The notes: a model not told the origin generated them from the letters alone. A stretch of 64,000 nt of DNA from Acerihabitans sp015654925 (GCF_047324175.1 NZ_CP178732.1:2914001-2978000), one strand, 5' to 3'. Shown: positions 17,251 through 26,030, counted from the stretch's first letter. A program made the numbers and translations.

Positions 17251-19179
17251 TTATACCTCCAGTTGATGAAGATTACGGCTGCGAATTTCAAGCTGCAGCT
17301 TTTCAATAATCTCGTTAACGTCGATGCTGCCCAAGTCGATGCCGCGGCGTGTACGCACGGCAACTTTGCCTGCCTCGGTTTCTTTATCACCGCAGACCAG
17401 CATGTAGGGCACCCGACGCAAAGTATGTTCGCGGATTTTAAAGCCTATTTTCTCATTTCTCAAGTCTGCTTTTACACGAATGCCGGCAGCAGACAATCTT
17501 TCCGTCACTTTTGCGACGTACTCCGACTGATTGTCAGTGATATTCATCACCACAACCTGGGTCGGCGCCAGCCATGTCGGATAAAAACCCGCGTACTCTT
17601 CGGTTAGAATACCGATAAAACGTTCCATTGAACCCAAAATGGCGCGATGGATCATTACCGGCACTAAACGTTCGTTGTTTTCGCCTATATAAGAGGCGCT
17701 CAGGCGACCCGGTAATGAGAAGTCCAGCTGTACCGTACCACATTGCCATGCGCGATCGAGACAATCGAGCAGGGTAAATTCTATTTTAGGACCGTAAAAA
17801 GCGCCCTCGCCCGGCAAAAATTCAAAAGCGATGCCGTTTTCAGTTAACGCGGCGGCCAGGTCTTTTTCCGCCCGATCCCACGTTTCGTCGGAACCGATAC
17901 GTTTTACAGGACGCGTGGAGAGTTTAACCAGAATATTATCAAAGCCAAACGTACCGTAAATATCATACACCATTTTGATGCAATTGTTTACTTCATCCCG
18001 AATCTGGTCTTCGGTACAGAAAATATGGGCATCGTCCTGGGTGAAACCGCGTACGCGCATCAGGCCGTGCAGGGACCCCGACGGCTCGTTGCGGTGGCAA
18101 CTGCCGAACTCTGCCATGCGCAGAGGGAGATCGCGATAGGATTTCAGACCCTGGTTGAAAATCTGCACGTGGCCCGGGCAGTTCATCGGCTTAATGCAAT
18201 ACTCGCGGTTTTCCGATGAAGTGGTAAACATATGCTCGGCATAGTTTTCCCAATGGCCGGTTTTTTCCCACAGCACGCGGTCCATCATGAACGGACCTTT
18301 CACTTCCTGGTAGTGATAGGCTTTGAGTTTCATGCGCACAAAGGCTTCAAGCTCGCGGAAGATAGTCCAGCCGTCGTTGTGCCAGAATACCATGCCGGGC
18401 GCTTCTTCCTGCATATGGTACAAATCGAGCTGCTTGCCGATTTTGCGGTGATCGCGTTTGCCCGCTTCTTCCAGGTGCTGCAGATAGGTGTTCAACTGCT
18501 TTTTATCACCCCAGGCGGTGCCGTAGATGCGTTGCAGCATTTTATTTTTGCTGTCGCCGCGCCAATACGCCCCGGAGGTTTTTTGTAATTTGAAATGATG
18601 GCAAAAACGCATATTCGGCACGTGCGGACCGCGGCACATATCGACATATTCTTCGTGGTGATACAGGCCGGGACGATCGTCGTGGCTGATGTTCTCGTCG
18701 AGGATGGCGACTTTATATAGCTCGCCGCGGGCGACAAAGACGTCGCGCGCCTGCTGCCAGCTCACTTTTTCCTTGATAACGTCGTAATCCTTATCGGCCA
18801 GCTCATGCATGCGCTTTTCGAGCAGGTCGATGTCTTCCTGGGTCAGGGTGCGATCCAGATCAACGTCATAATAAAACCCTTTATCGATAACCGGGCCGAT
18901 GGCCATTTTGGCATCGGGCCACAGCTGCTTGATGGCATGTCCCAGCAGATGCGCGCAGGAATGGCGGATAATTTCCAGCCCAGCTTCATCTTTGGCGGTG
19001 ATGATGGCGAGCTGCGCATCATCGGTAATCATATCGACGGCGTCGATTAATTCACCGTTGACCCTGCCGGCTATGCAGGCCTTGGCCAGACCGGGACCGA
19101 TATCACGGGCAACATCAAGGGGTGAGACGGGATGATCGAACTGACGCTGACTTCCATCAGGAAGGGTAATCACTGGCAT
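17251..19179 (-). CDS. thrS: Threonine--tRNA ligase
   Basis: Charges tRNA-Thr; class II synthetase. The 642-residue product shows the N-terminal TGS domain (about residues 1-60), the editing domain that removes serine (with His-Ser-Cys-Ala-His-Leu-Leu-Gly-His-Ala near residue 75), the catalytic core with Met-Asn-Cys-Pro-Gly-His (zinc cysteine), and the C-terminal anticodon-binding domain. An AAGGAAA precedes the ATG. In E. coli the enzyme represses its own translation through a tRNA-like leader; about 400 bases upstream are free of genes and could hold one. It is followed at once by infC. Confidence 0.97.
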   Translation of the reverse strand: MPVITLPDGSQRQFDHPVSPLDVARDIGPGLAKACIAGRVNGELIDAVDMITDDAQLAIITAKDEAGLEIIRHSCAHLLGHAIKQLWPDAKMAIGPVIDKGFYYDVDLDRTLTQEDIDLLEKRMHELADKDYDVIKEKVSWQQARDVFVARGELYKVAILDENISHDDRPGLYHHEEYVDMCRGPHVPNMRFCHHFKLQKTSGAYWRGDSKNKMLQRIYGTAWGDKKQLNTYLQHLEEAGKRDHRKIGKQLDLYHMQEEAPGMVFWHNDGWTIFRELEAFVRMKLKAYHYQEVKGPFMMDRVLWEKTGHWENYAEHMFTTSSENREYCIKPMNCPGHVQIFNQGLKSYRDLPLRMAEFGSCHRNEPSGSLHGLMRVRGFTQDDAHIFCTEDQIRDEVNNCIKMVYDIYGTFGFDNILVKLSTRPVKRIGSDETWDRAEKDLAAALTENGIAFEFLPGEGAFYGPKIEFTLLDCLDRAWQCGTVQLDFSLPGRLSASYIGENNERLVPVMIHRAILGSMERFIGILTEEYAGFYPTWLAPTQVVVMNITDNQSEYVAKVTERLSAAGIRVKADLRNEKIGFKIREHTLRRVPYMLVCGDKETEAGKVAVRTRRGIDLGSIDVNEIIEKLQLEIRSRNLHQLEV

Positions 19180-19580
19180 GGTTGTTTCCTTAATTTGCAG
19201 TGGTGATCCATACGCGAGAACACATACAAATTTTTGTCATTCAAACTTCATAGGTTGGTATGCGCTATCAGGCTTTACTTTGCCGGATATAAGCACGCTC
19301 CCGCACCGGTAGAACGTCCGGGGGTGTGACGCATTGTTGGGAACCGTAATACTACCACCGAAAAGATGGATGTCGCCACGCTTAAAGAAAAAAAGCTTAG
19401 GCAATCATGGGATAGCGCCTTGCGCCGCTTGGTTCGCAGCCTATAAATACGCACCCGTATTTTATCTCCCCGGCGCGCTTTTGGACAGCGGATATCCGGC
19501 CACAACACGCTGAATTCTTTCTATATCGCGACCGCCGATAGTGGTAGACTTTCGCGCGTAATCCCTATTGGCAACCTAAG
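19180..19580. other. Divergent promoter region of thrS and gtrA
   Basis: About 400 bases without a convincing gene. The minus strand must carry the thrS promoter and, by analogy with E. coli, a translational operator that imitates the anticodon arm of tRNA-Thr. I did not fold it and claim no specific structure. The plus strand carries the gtrA promoter. Confidence 0.45.
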
Positions 19581-19946
19581 ATGCTTAAAACGTTCTCGAT
19601 GTACGCGATGGTCGGCGTAATTAATACCCTTATTCATTGGGCTGCATTTGGTTTATTCCATTACTGGGCCGGCATGGATCAGACGTTGTCTAATTTTTGC
19701 GCGTTTTGTATTGCGGTAACCTTCAGCTTTTTTGTCAACGCGCGTTTCACGTTCAAAAAAACCGCCACCACCATGCGTTATATTTTTTATATCGTTTTCA
19801 TGGGGGCCATGGCTTTAACCGTGGGCTGGCTTGGCGACCGGCTGCATGCACCCGCTATTATTACTCTGATCGTCTTTTCAGGCGTAAGTCTGATATGTGG
19901 ATTTTTTTATTCAAAATTCATCGTTTTCAAGGAAAATAAAGCGTGA
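19581..19946 (+). CDS. gtrA: GtrA-family membrane protein (putative polyprenyl-linked sugar flippase)
   Basis: A 121-residue protein with four predicted membrane segments and the GtrA-family block Ser-Phe-Phe-Val-Asn-Ala-Arg-Phe-Thr-Phe near residues 50-60. In serotype-converting phages GtrA is thought to flip glucosyl-bactoprenol across the inner membrane so that a third protein can add the sugar to O-antigen. The stop overlaps the GTG start of the glycosyltransferase gene, so the two are translated together. The family is broad and also serves other cell-envelope glycans, hence the sugar and acceptor are unknown. Confidence 0.82.
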   Translation: MLKTFSMYAMVGVINTLIHWAAFGLFHYWAGMDQTLSNFCAFCIAVTFSFFVNARFTFKKTATTMRYIFYIVFMGAMALTVGWLGDRLHAPAIITLIVFSGVSLICGFFYSKFIVFKENKA

Positions 19947-20860
19947 AAATATCCTTGGTTGTTCCAGTATTTAATGAAGCGGAAATGATACCGCTATTTT
20001 ATAAAGCGGTAAGAGAGTTTGAACCGCTGAAGCAATATGAAGTGGAAATCGTTTTTATCAATGATGGCAGCAAGGATAAAACTTCCGAGATCGCCTGGGC
20101 TTTTGCCCTGGCCGATCCCCTGGTCCTGGTGCTGGACTTCACCCGTAATTTCGGTAAGGAACCGGCGCTGTTCGCTGGCCTGCAATATGCCACCGGCGAT
20201 GCCGTCATCCCCATTGACGTCGACTTGCAGGACCCCATCGCGGTCATCCCCCAACTGGTGCAAAAATGGCAGGAAGGCGCCGATATCGTGCTGGCCAAGC
20301 GTTCCGACCGCATGACCGACAGCCGGATGAAACGCAAAACCGCGGAATGGTTCTATAAGCTGCACAATAAAATCAGCTCGCCCAAAATCGAAGAAAATGT
20401 CGGGGACTTTCGCCTGATGTCCCGCCAGGTGGTGGATAATATCCTGCTGCTGCCGGAGCGCAACCTGTTTATGAAAGGCATCCTGTCCTGGGTCGGCGGC
20501 CGTACCGTGGTGGTGGAATATTCCCGGGCCAGCCGCGTGGCGGGCGAATCGAAGTTCAACGGCTGGAAGCTGTGGAACCTGGCCATTGAAGGTATCACCA
20601 GCTTTTCAACCTTCCCTTTGCGCATTTGGTCTTATCTGGGATTGACGGTTGCCCTGTTCGCTTTTTTCTATGCGGCCTGGATGATCCTCGACAAATTGAT
20701 TTGGGGCAACAGCGTACCGGGTTATCCCTCGATCATGACGGCGATTCTGTTTTTGGGCGGGGTGCAGCTGATCGGCATAGGCGTGCTGGGTGAATATATC
20801 GGACGCATTTATATGGAAACGAAAAAACGGCCCCGTTTTATCATCAGGAAAAAGCCCTAA
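19943..20860 (+). CDS. gtrB: GtrB-like bactoprenol glycosyltransferase
   Basis: A 305-residue family 2 glycosyltransferase of the polyprenyl-phosphate glucosyl/mannosyl transferase type. Residues 1-230 form the GT-A domain with Asn-Asp-Gly-Ser-Lys-Asp-Lys-Thr near residue 38 and Asp-Val-Asp-Leu-Gln-Asp-Pro near residue 92 (nucleotide-sugar and metal binding). Two C-terminal membrane helices follow at about 235-260 and 270-295. It starts with GTG overlapping the gtrA stop by four bases. The third gene of the classical gtr set, the acceptor-specific transferase, is not adjacent, so the pair may feed another modification system such as lipid A or surface glycan decoration. Confidence 0.88.
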   Translation: MKISLVVPVFNEAEMIPLFYKAVREFEPLKQYEVEIVFINDGSKDKTSEIAWAFALADPLVLVLDFTRNFGKEPALFAGLQYATGDAVIPIDVDLQDPIAVIPQLVQKWQEGADIVLAKRSDRMTDSRMKRKTAEWFYKLHNKISSPKIEENVGDFRLMSRQVVDNILLLPERNLFMKGILSWVGGRTVVVEYSRASRVAGESKFNGWKLWNLAIEGITSFSTFPLRIWSYLGLTVALFAFFYAAWMILDKLIWGNSVPGYPSIMTAILFLGGVQLIGIGVLGEYIGRIYMETKKRPRFIIRKKP

Positions 20861-20950
20861 AGCATTAACATCTTATCAAAATGGATTCAACAGCAAATTA
20901 TCATACGATACAAACTGTCAAGTGAAATTTATTTGCTTGCACCAAAAAGC

Positions 20951-20976
20951 AGCAAACCCGCCGGAGCGGGTTTGCT
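20951..20976 (-). terminator. Terminator of the 28-residue membrane peptide gene
   Basis: An 11-bp perfect stem (AGCAAACCCGC with GCGGGTTTGCT) with a four-base loop. On the minus strand it is followed after two bases by five T residues, so it best serves the small ORF at 21004-21090; on the plus strand it could also stop transcripts from gtrB. Confidence 0.75.
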
Positions 20977-21003
20977 TGAATCAGCGAGTCATTATGAGGT
21001 AGG

Positions 21004-21090
21004 TTATACCAAAGCAGTAACGACAGCGACCCAAAAAGCCATACATATTAATACTATGCTGGGCAACGTTAACCGATAGAATTGATCCAT
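21004..21090 (-). CDS. 28-residue putative membrane peptide
   Basis: Too short for routine calling, but well formed: ATG at 21090, a GAGAGGG Shine-Dalgarno five bases upstream, 28 codons, TAA, and a terminator hairpin about 30 bases further on. The peptide starts Met-Asp-Gln-Phe-Tyr-Arg and then is one hydrophobic helix of about 20 residues. It resembles the class of small single-span stress or regulatory membrane proteins of enterobacteria; I do not recognise its family. Confidence 0.6.
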   Translation of the reverse strand: MDQFYRLTLPSIVLICMAFWVAVVTALV

Positions 21091-21274
21091 AACACCCTCT
21101 CATTTACCTGACGTCTTTTAAGAATTATCCTACGCCTTTTCATCCCATCAAAACAGGATCTGGATCATTCTTTAATAATTTTAATGCTTAAAAAACACCC
21201 TCTGGATCACATACTGCGCGGTGATTCCGCCTGGCTGATGCAGACGCCGGGCAAAAGCAACCGCGGATTCACTG

Positions 21275-21373
21275 CTAGGCATTGACGTTAAGTAACAGTC
21301 CGGATAATCCTACCAATACCGCTAGCAACAGCAGACTAATCCACTTCCAGCGTTGTTCCGATTTAAGACTCAT
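21275..21373 (-). CDS. 32-residue putative membrane peptide
   Basis: ATG at 21373 with GGAG seven bases upstream, 32 codons, TAG. The N-terminus is polar and basic (Met-Ser-Leu-Lys-Ser-Glu-Gln-Arg-Trp-Lys-Trp), followed by a leucine-rich membrane helix of about 17 residues and a short polar end. It lies in the same gap as the 28-residue peptide gene and in the same direction. Family not recognised; coding status rests on the start context and composition. Confidence 0.5.
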   Translation of the reverse strand: MSLKSEQRWKWISLLLLAVLVGLSGLLLNVNA

Positions 21374-21526
21374 CTTATTCTCCGATTTGCCGTCATTCGC
21401 TATATCGGCAGCGGCGTGGAAAACTTGACGGCATAAGCGAAAAAAAATGCACCCCGCTTTAGCCTAACGGGATGGGCGTCGATTGGTGCTATGCTTGAAG
21501 CCAATTTTCGATGCTAGGAGAGTGTT

Positions 21527-22468
21527 ATGATACAGATAACGACCCTGACTCTGGCCCCTTCGCTGGACAGCGCCACCACCACCGATCGCATTTATGCGGA
21601 AGGGAAACTGCGTTGCTCGGCCCCGCAGTTCGAGCCGGGAGGCGGCGGTATCAACGTGGCCCGCGCCATTGTGCATCTGGGCGGCACGGCAACCGCCCTG
21701 TTTCCCATCGGCGGCCCCACCGGACGCCATCTGGCCGAACTGCTGACCCAGGAAGGGATAATCACCGATGCCATAGAAACCCGCGATTGGACCCGCCAGA
21801 ACCTGCACGTGCATGTCGCGAGCACCGGCGAGCAGTATCGCTTCGTCATGCCGGGCGCGCACTTGACCGATGACGAATTCCACTTGTTCGAGCAGCGGCT
21901 GCAAAACCTGCCCGCCGGCTCATTATTCGTGATTAGCGGCAGCCTGCCGCCGGGCGTCAGCGTCGAAAATTTACAGCATTTATTGCGAGACGCGCAGCGA
22001 CGCGGCCTGCGCTGCATCGTCGATAGTTCCGGGCCGGCCCTGAAGGCCTGCCTCGACGTCGGCAATCTTGCGCTGGTTAAACCCAACCAAAAGGAACTGG
22101 CGGAACTGGCGCAGCGGGAATTAAACGATCCTGACGCCGTGCGGCAAGCCGCCATGGAGATTATCGCCCAGGGCAAGACCGAGCGCGTGGTGGTGTCCCT
22201 GGGCCCCCAGGGCGCGCTGGGGGTGGATAAAGACCATGTATGCCAGGTGGTGCCGCCGCCGGTAAAAACCATGAGTACCGTAGGCGCCGGTGACAGCATG
22301 GTAGGCGCGATGACGCAAAAAATCGCCGCCGGGGCTGATTTGCTGGATATGGTGCGATATGGCGTGGCGGCGGGCAGCGCCGCGACCTTGCATAAAGGCA
22401 CCCGTTTATGCACGTTCGACGACACCAAACGCATTTATGACTACTTGTGTCGGGAAACGGTGATTTGA
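21527..22468 (+). CDS. pfkB: 6-phosphofructokinase II
   Basis: Phosphorylates fructose 6-phosphate with ATP in glycolysis; ribokinase family. The 313-residue product has Gly-Gly-Gly-Gly-Ile-Asn-Val-Ala-Arg-Ala near residue 40 (substrate end), Lys-Pro-Asn-Gln-Lys-Glu-Leu near 185, and the C-terminal signature Gly-Ala-Gly-Asp-Ser-Met-Val-Gly near 255 with the catalytic Asp. A GGAG precedes the ATG. The position, close to yniA and downstream of the thrS block, agrees with E. coli. Confidence 0.96.
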   Translation: MIQITTLTLAPSLDSATTTDRIYAEGKLRCSAPQFEPGGGGINVARAIVHLGGTATALFPIGGPTGRHLAELLTQEGIITDAIETRDWTRQNLHVHVASTGEQYRFVMPGAHLTDDEFHLFEQRLQNLPAGSLFVISGSLPPGVSVENLQHLLRDAQRRGLRCIVDSSGPALKACLDVGNLALVKPNQKELAELAQRELNDPDAVRQAAMEIIAQGKTERVVVSLGPQGALGVDKDHVCQVVPPPVKTMSTVGAGDSMVGAMTQKIAAGADLLDMVRYGVAAGSAATLHKGTRLCTFDDTKRIYDYLCRETVI

Positions 22469-22522
22469 TGATGATGGCGTACCGCCTTGCCGACGGTGCG
22501 CCACGCCCGACATGGGCTGCCG

Positions 22523-23303
22523 TTATTGGGGCGCCTGGGAAGCGAAAATGCCCTGCCCTTGCGGAATCTGCGTGAAGCGTTGCAAAATATCGCTATAGGT
22601 TTGAGCCGGGTCCAAATCGCCGAAAGACTGCGGATAGATAAATTTCGCCAGATATTCCATTCCGACGATATTATAAGGATGGTTATAAAAATTATGGTAG
22701 ATACCATAGAACCGGTGGTTTTTTATCGCCGACATGCCGGTAATGCGCCTGGTAAAAATCCACATATTCTTTCGCTTCTCCCTCGCGGTTAAGAATGGCG
22801 CCCAATAACGTCACGCTGCGCGGGGTATTTTCCACCGGCTTGAACATGGTATCGATAAACACCACCGGGATATTCAGGGCCTGCATTTTTGCCAATACGC
22901 CCCCTTGCGCCAGCGAAGGTTTGGAACGCAGCTGCGCAATCAGCAGATCGGTTTTTTTGGCGATAACGCTTTCGACATTCACCTCGCCTTTATCGCTAAA
23001 ACCCATATCCAGGATGTTATCGGCCTGCGGCCATTTTTTATCCAGCAGTTGCCAGGTATGGGTATCGCTTTTTTTCAACAGATTGTTCCAGGCCACCAGC
23101 CGCGCGAACGGGTCCTGGCTATCCAACAGCGCCAGGGTCAGAATATCCCGCCCGTCCTGCAACACCACATGCCGAGGTTCCCGGGGCAAAACAATGGACT
23201 GACCGTCCACATCCGTCAGCGTTACCGGGTAGCTGGTGGCGAACGCCGCAGGGGCAGCTAAAACCGCTGCGGCCCATATAGATAAAGATAAATAAGACTT
23301 CAT
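22523..23303 (-). pseudogene. Remnant of a periplasmic iron/siderophore-type binding protein gene
   Basis: The first frame (23303 down to 22692, 203 codons) has a signal peptide ending near Ala-Ala-Phe-Ala-Thr and an N-lobe typical of class III ABC-transport binding proteins. It then ends in a foreign tail after Tyr-Val-Asp-Phe-Tyr-Gln-Ala-His. A second frame, from about 22745 to 22523, carries the typical C-terminal end of the same protein, with His-Arg-Phe-Tyr-Gly-Ile-Tyr-His-Asn-Phe-Tyr-Asn and Phe-Gly-Asp-Leu-Asp-Pro. Over a hundred residues that normally lie between are missing, so an internal deletion also broke the frame. No permease or ATPase gene remains nearby. The Fur box upstream is still good. 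A sequencing error alone would not explain the missing C-lobe. Confidence 0.78.
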
Positions 23304-23703
23304 GGTTATTTCCGTGAGCAAAATCAGTACGGTAATGATAATCAGTTTCATTTTCATTGCAAACCGATGATTTTTGTGAGGACATTACTTTTAAGCATCG
23401 CGTGTTTTAGGCTAGCAACAATAGTAATTATCAGTTGACATAACTTACTTTCGCCCCAACACTCTCTCCATGCTTTACCAGCGCGGCCCGTGACGCGAAC
23501 CTCACCGAGTCCCGGCTGGCTGGCAGGCCCTTCTCTCTTGAATCCGATACGCGCCGTTGATCTGCTTGCTGGCCGTGCTTTTTCGGGTTCGTTCCATCGG
23601 TCATCGTCGCCGCAGATGTCGGCGGGTGCGCCGATTTGACAAGATTTTGTCACCGAAGTGATTCATACCTTAACCGGCAGAGCGACTTTAGGGGGATACG
23701 ACG
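23304..23703. other. Divergent region between the binding-protein remnant and yniA
   Basis: About 400 bases. It holds the Fur box at 23331-23349 and, near the right end, a possible yniA promoter with TTGACA at 23636-23641. An inverted repeat TGACAA / TTGTCA (23637-23652) overlaps that -35 element. The middle part has open frames but nothing recognisable. Confidence 0.5.
23331..23349. promoter_or_regulatory. Fur box
   Basis: Sixteen of 19 positions agree with the consensus GATAATGATAATCATTATC. It lies 28 bases upstream of the start of the binding-protein remnant, where iron-loaded Fur would repress it. Confidence 0.8.
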
Positions 23704-24567
23704 ATGTGGCATGCCATAAGCACTATGCTGGCAGAACAGTTTGGCCAGGATGAGATCCGCGAGCACCGGGAATTGCCCGGCGGTGAGCTGCATTCAGCCT
23801 GGTATATCCGCTATGGCGAGCATCAGCTGTTCGTGAAGAGCGATGCGCGCGAACTGTTGCAGAAATTCACCAACGAGGCCGATCAACTTGAGATGCTCGC
23901 ACGCAGCAATACGGTGCGCATTCCCAAAGTGCACGGCGTCGGCAGTTCCCGCGACGAAAGTTTCCTGATCCTGGATTATCTGGAAGAACGCCCGTTTGAC
24001 GCCCATGGCGCCTACTGCCTGGGGCAGCAATTGGCCCGTTTGCATCAATGGAGCGAACAGCCCCAGTTCGGCCTGGATTTCGATAACGACCTTTCCACCG
24101 TCACGCAGCCCAATTCGTGGCAGCGCCGCTGGTCGGTGTTTTATGCCGAGCAGCGTATCGGCTGGCAACTGCAGTTGGCGGCGGAAAAAGGGCTGCACTA
24201 CGGCCCTATCGACGACGCGACTGCGGCGATTGCCGAGCGCCTGCATGACCATCAGCCCCAGCCTTCGCTGTTGCACGGCGATCTGTGGCCGGACAATTGC
24301 GCCAACAGCAGCAACGGCTGTTTTCTCTACGATCCGGCCTGCTATTGGGGCGATAGGGAATGCGATTTGGCCATGTTGCCGCTGTATGGGCAACTGCTGC
24401 CCCAAATCTATGACGGCTATCAGAGCATCTGGCCGCTGGAAAAAGGATTTATCGAACGCCAGCCGATTTATCAGCTCTACTACCTGTTAAACCGGGCGTA
24501 TTTGTTTGGCGGGGAGCACATCGGCACCGCCCAGGAGGCGCTCGACCGAGTGCTGAGCGACAAATAA
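23704..24567 (+). CDS. yniA: Fructosamine kinase family protein YniA
   Basis: A 287-residue member of the fructosamine/ketosamine-3-kinase family, thought to phosphorylate sugar adducts on proteins so that they fall off. The kinase-like fold shows Leu-Leu-His-Gly-Asp-Leu-Trp-Pro-Asp-Asn near residue 200 (catalytic loop) and Tyr-Asp-Pro-Ala-Cys-Tyr-Trp-Gly-Asp-Arg-Glu-Cys-Asp-Leu-Ala soon after (metal binding), with an N-terminal lysine block Phe-Val-Lys-Ser. The order yniA-yniB-hxpB agrees with E. coli, where YniA's own substrate is not settled. Confidence 0.93.
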   Translation: MWHAISTMLAEQFGQDEIREHRELPGGELHSAWYIRYGEHQLFVKSDARELLQKFTNEADQLEMLARSNTVRIPKVHGVGSSRDESFLILDYLEERPFDAHGAYCLGQQLARLHQWSEQPQFGLDFDNDLSTVTQPNSWQRRWSVFYAEQRIGWQLQLAAEKGLHYGPIDDATAAIAERLHDHQPQPSLLHGDLWPDNCANSSNGCFLYDPACYWGDRECDLAMLPLYGQLLPQIYDGYQSIWPLEKGFIERQPIYQLYYLLNRAYLFGGEHIGTAQEALDRVLSDK

Positions 24568-24625
24568 TCCATCAGGCCGGGCCAGCCCTGCCCCGGCCTG
24601 ATGGATGCCATGCCGATCAACGGAT

Positions 24626-25171
24626 CTATAAAAAACCCAGCAGTTTAAAAACAAAATAACCGACTACCGCCAGCACCACCGGCAGAATGTAGAGCGGGAA
24701 AAATTGCAGCAGGATGGTATGACGCGGCATGATGATTTTATCCTCCAGCTGCGCCCGGCTCAGGCCGTCGGCCCCCCGGGCCTGCTCCAGCACCATTTGA
24801 TCTTCCACCCCTTCGCGGATATGCCTGACCTGTCGCGACATGCGCGCGCCCGATGCCTGGAGCGCCAGACCGACAAAAATCAAAATATAGATAAGCCAAA
24901 AAAGAAGATTGGCGCTGAAGATCGATCCCGCGAACACCGGCTGCGGCGAGTTATACCAAAATATATTGAGAAATGGCGTATTAAACCGCAGCATGTCGAT
25001 GATGACATGAAAAAAATCGGCCATTACCGCATTAATGCCCTTATTTTGCTCGCTATGCTGGTAAATAAATTTCAAGACGGAGATCAATGTCGAGAGTAAA
25101 GCCGGTATAAAAATAATCCATCCCGCCAGCCGTTTGATTACGGCCAGTCGGCCAGCTTGTTGATACGTCAT
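24626..25171 (-). CDS. yniB: YniB family membrane protein
   Basis: A 181-residue inner membrane protein with about four hydrophobic segments (near residues 15-35, 60-75, 80-105 and 155-180), matching the uncharacterised YniB family in length and place. It is convergent with yniA and divergent from hxpB. No function is known. Confidence 0.85.
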   Translation of the reverse strand: MTYQQAGRLAVIKRLAGWIIFIPALLSTLISVLKFIYQHSEQNKGINAVMADFFHVIIDMLRFNTPFLNIFWYNSPQPVFAGSIFSANLLFWLIYILIFVGLALQASGARMSRQVRHIREGVEDQMVLEQARGADGLSRAQLEDKIIMPRHTILLQFFPLYILPVVLAVVGYFVFKLLGFL

Positions 25172-25341
25172 GTGCTCCCCTTGTTAAGCGACGCCAACCA
25201 GAATGCTTAAGTTTATCTATAATTTAGGTTTTGTGCCCGGTTGTTTTTCGTGAATCGCGTTTTCCTTTCCCCATCACGTTTAAGCCGTTTGGTGTTATTC
25301 TCTGGGTCTACCTTCTTTTATCGCCGTCAGGAGCCTTATAC

Positions 25342-26007
25342 ATGCCGTTGAAACTACCTCAGGAAGCCGTAATTTTTGATATGGATGGATTACTGATTGA
25401 CTCTGAGCCTTTGTGGCACCAGGCGGAACTCGATATTTTCGCCGCCATGGGCATGGATGTCGCCACCCATGACGCGATTCCGGATACGTTGGGTATGCGC
25501 ATCGATCAGGTGGTAAAGAGCTGGTACCAGCTTAGCCCCTGGCAAGGCGCGTCGGTGGAAGAGGTCGCCAAGCGGATTATCATGCGCGCGGTGACGCTGA
25601 TCGACGAGCAGCGTCCGCTATTACCCGGCGTGGAGCAGGCGCTGGAAACGGTTAAGGCCAGCGGGCTGAAAATCGGCATGGCGTCCGCCTCGCCGCTGTT
25701 TATGCTGGAGAATGTGCTGGAAATGTTCAACCTGCGCCACTATTTTGACCATCTGGCCTCGGCGCAAAACCTGCCCTACAGCAAACCGCATCCGGAAGTC
25801 TATTTGCAAGCGGCATCCCAGCTGGGCGCCCAACCGGAACGCTGCACGACCCTTGAGGATTCATTTAACGGCATGATCGCCACCAAAGCGGCGCGGATGC
25901 GTTCGATCGTGGTGCCGGACGCGGCTTTGCGCGCCGATCCCCGCTGGGCGGTGGCGGACGTGAAGCTGGAATCGCTGCTGGAACTCACGGCCGGGCATAT
26001 TAGCTAA
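25342..26007 (+). CDS. hxpB: Hexitol phosphatase B (2-deoxyglucose-6-phosphatase)
   Basis: Haloacid dehalogenase-family phosphatase that removes phosphate from sugar and hexitol phosphates. The start at 25342 is chosen over upstream codons because CAGGAG precedes it and the family N-terminus follows. The 221-residue product has motif I Phe-Asp-Met-Asp-Gly-Leu-Leu-Ile-Asp-Ser-Glu-Pro, motif II in Met-Ala-Ser-Ala-Ser, and motifs III/IV around Lys-Pro-His-Pro-Glu and Glu-Asp-Ser. Formerly yniC. It may relieve sugar-phosphate stress. Confidence 0.93.
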   Translation: MPLKLPQEAVIFDMDGLLIDSEPLWHQAELDIFAAMGMDVATHDAIPDTLGMRIDQVVKSWYQLSPWQGASVEEVAKRIIMRAVTLIDEQRPLLPGVEQALETVKASGLKIGMASASPLFMLENVLEMFNLRHYFDHLASAQNLPYSKPHPEVYLQAASQLGAQPERCTTLEDSFNGMIATKAARMRSIVVPDAALRADPRWAVADVKLESLLELTAGHIS

Positions 26008-26030
26008 CGCCGCCGCCCGGCCCGGGTAAA

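Noticed and set aside
23354..23653. 99-codon frame upstream of the binding-protein remnant
   Set aside because: No recognisable domain, odd composition and no good ribosome site; it overlaps the likely control region.
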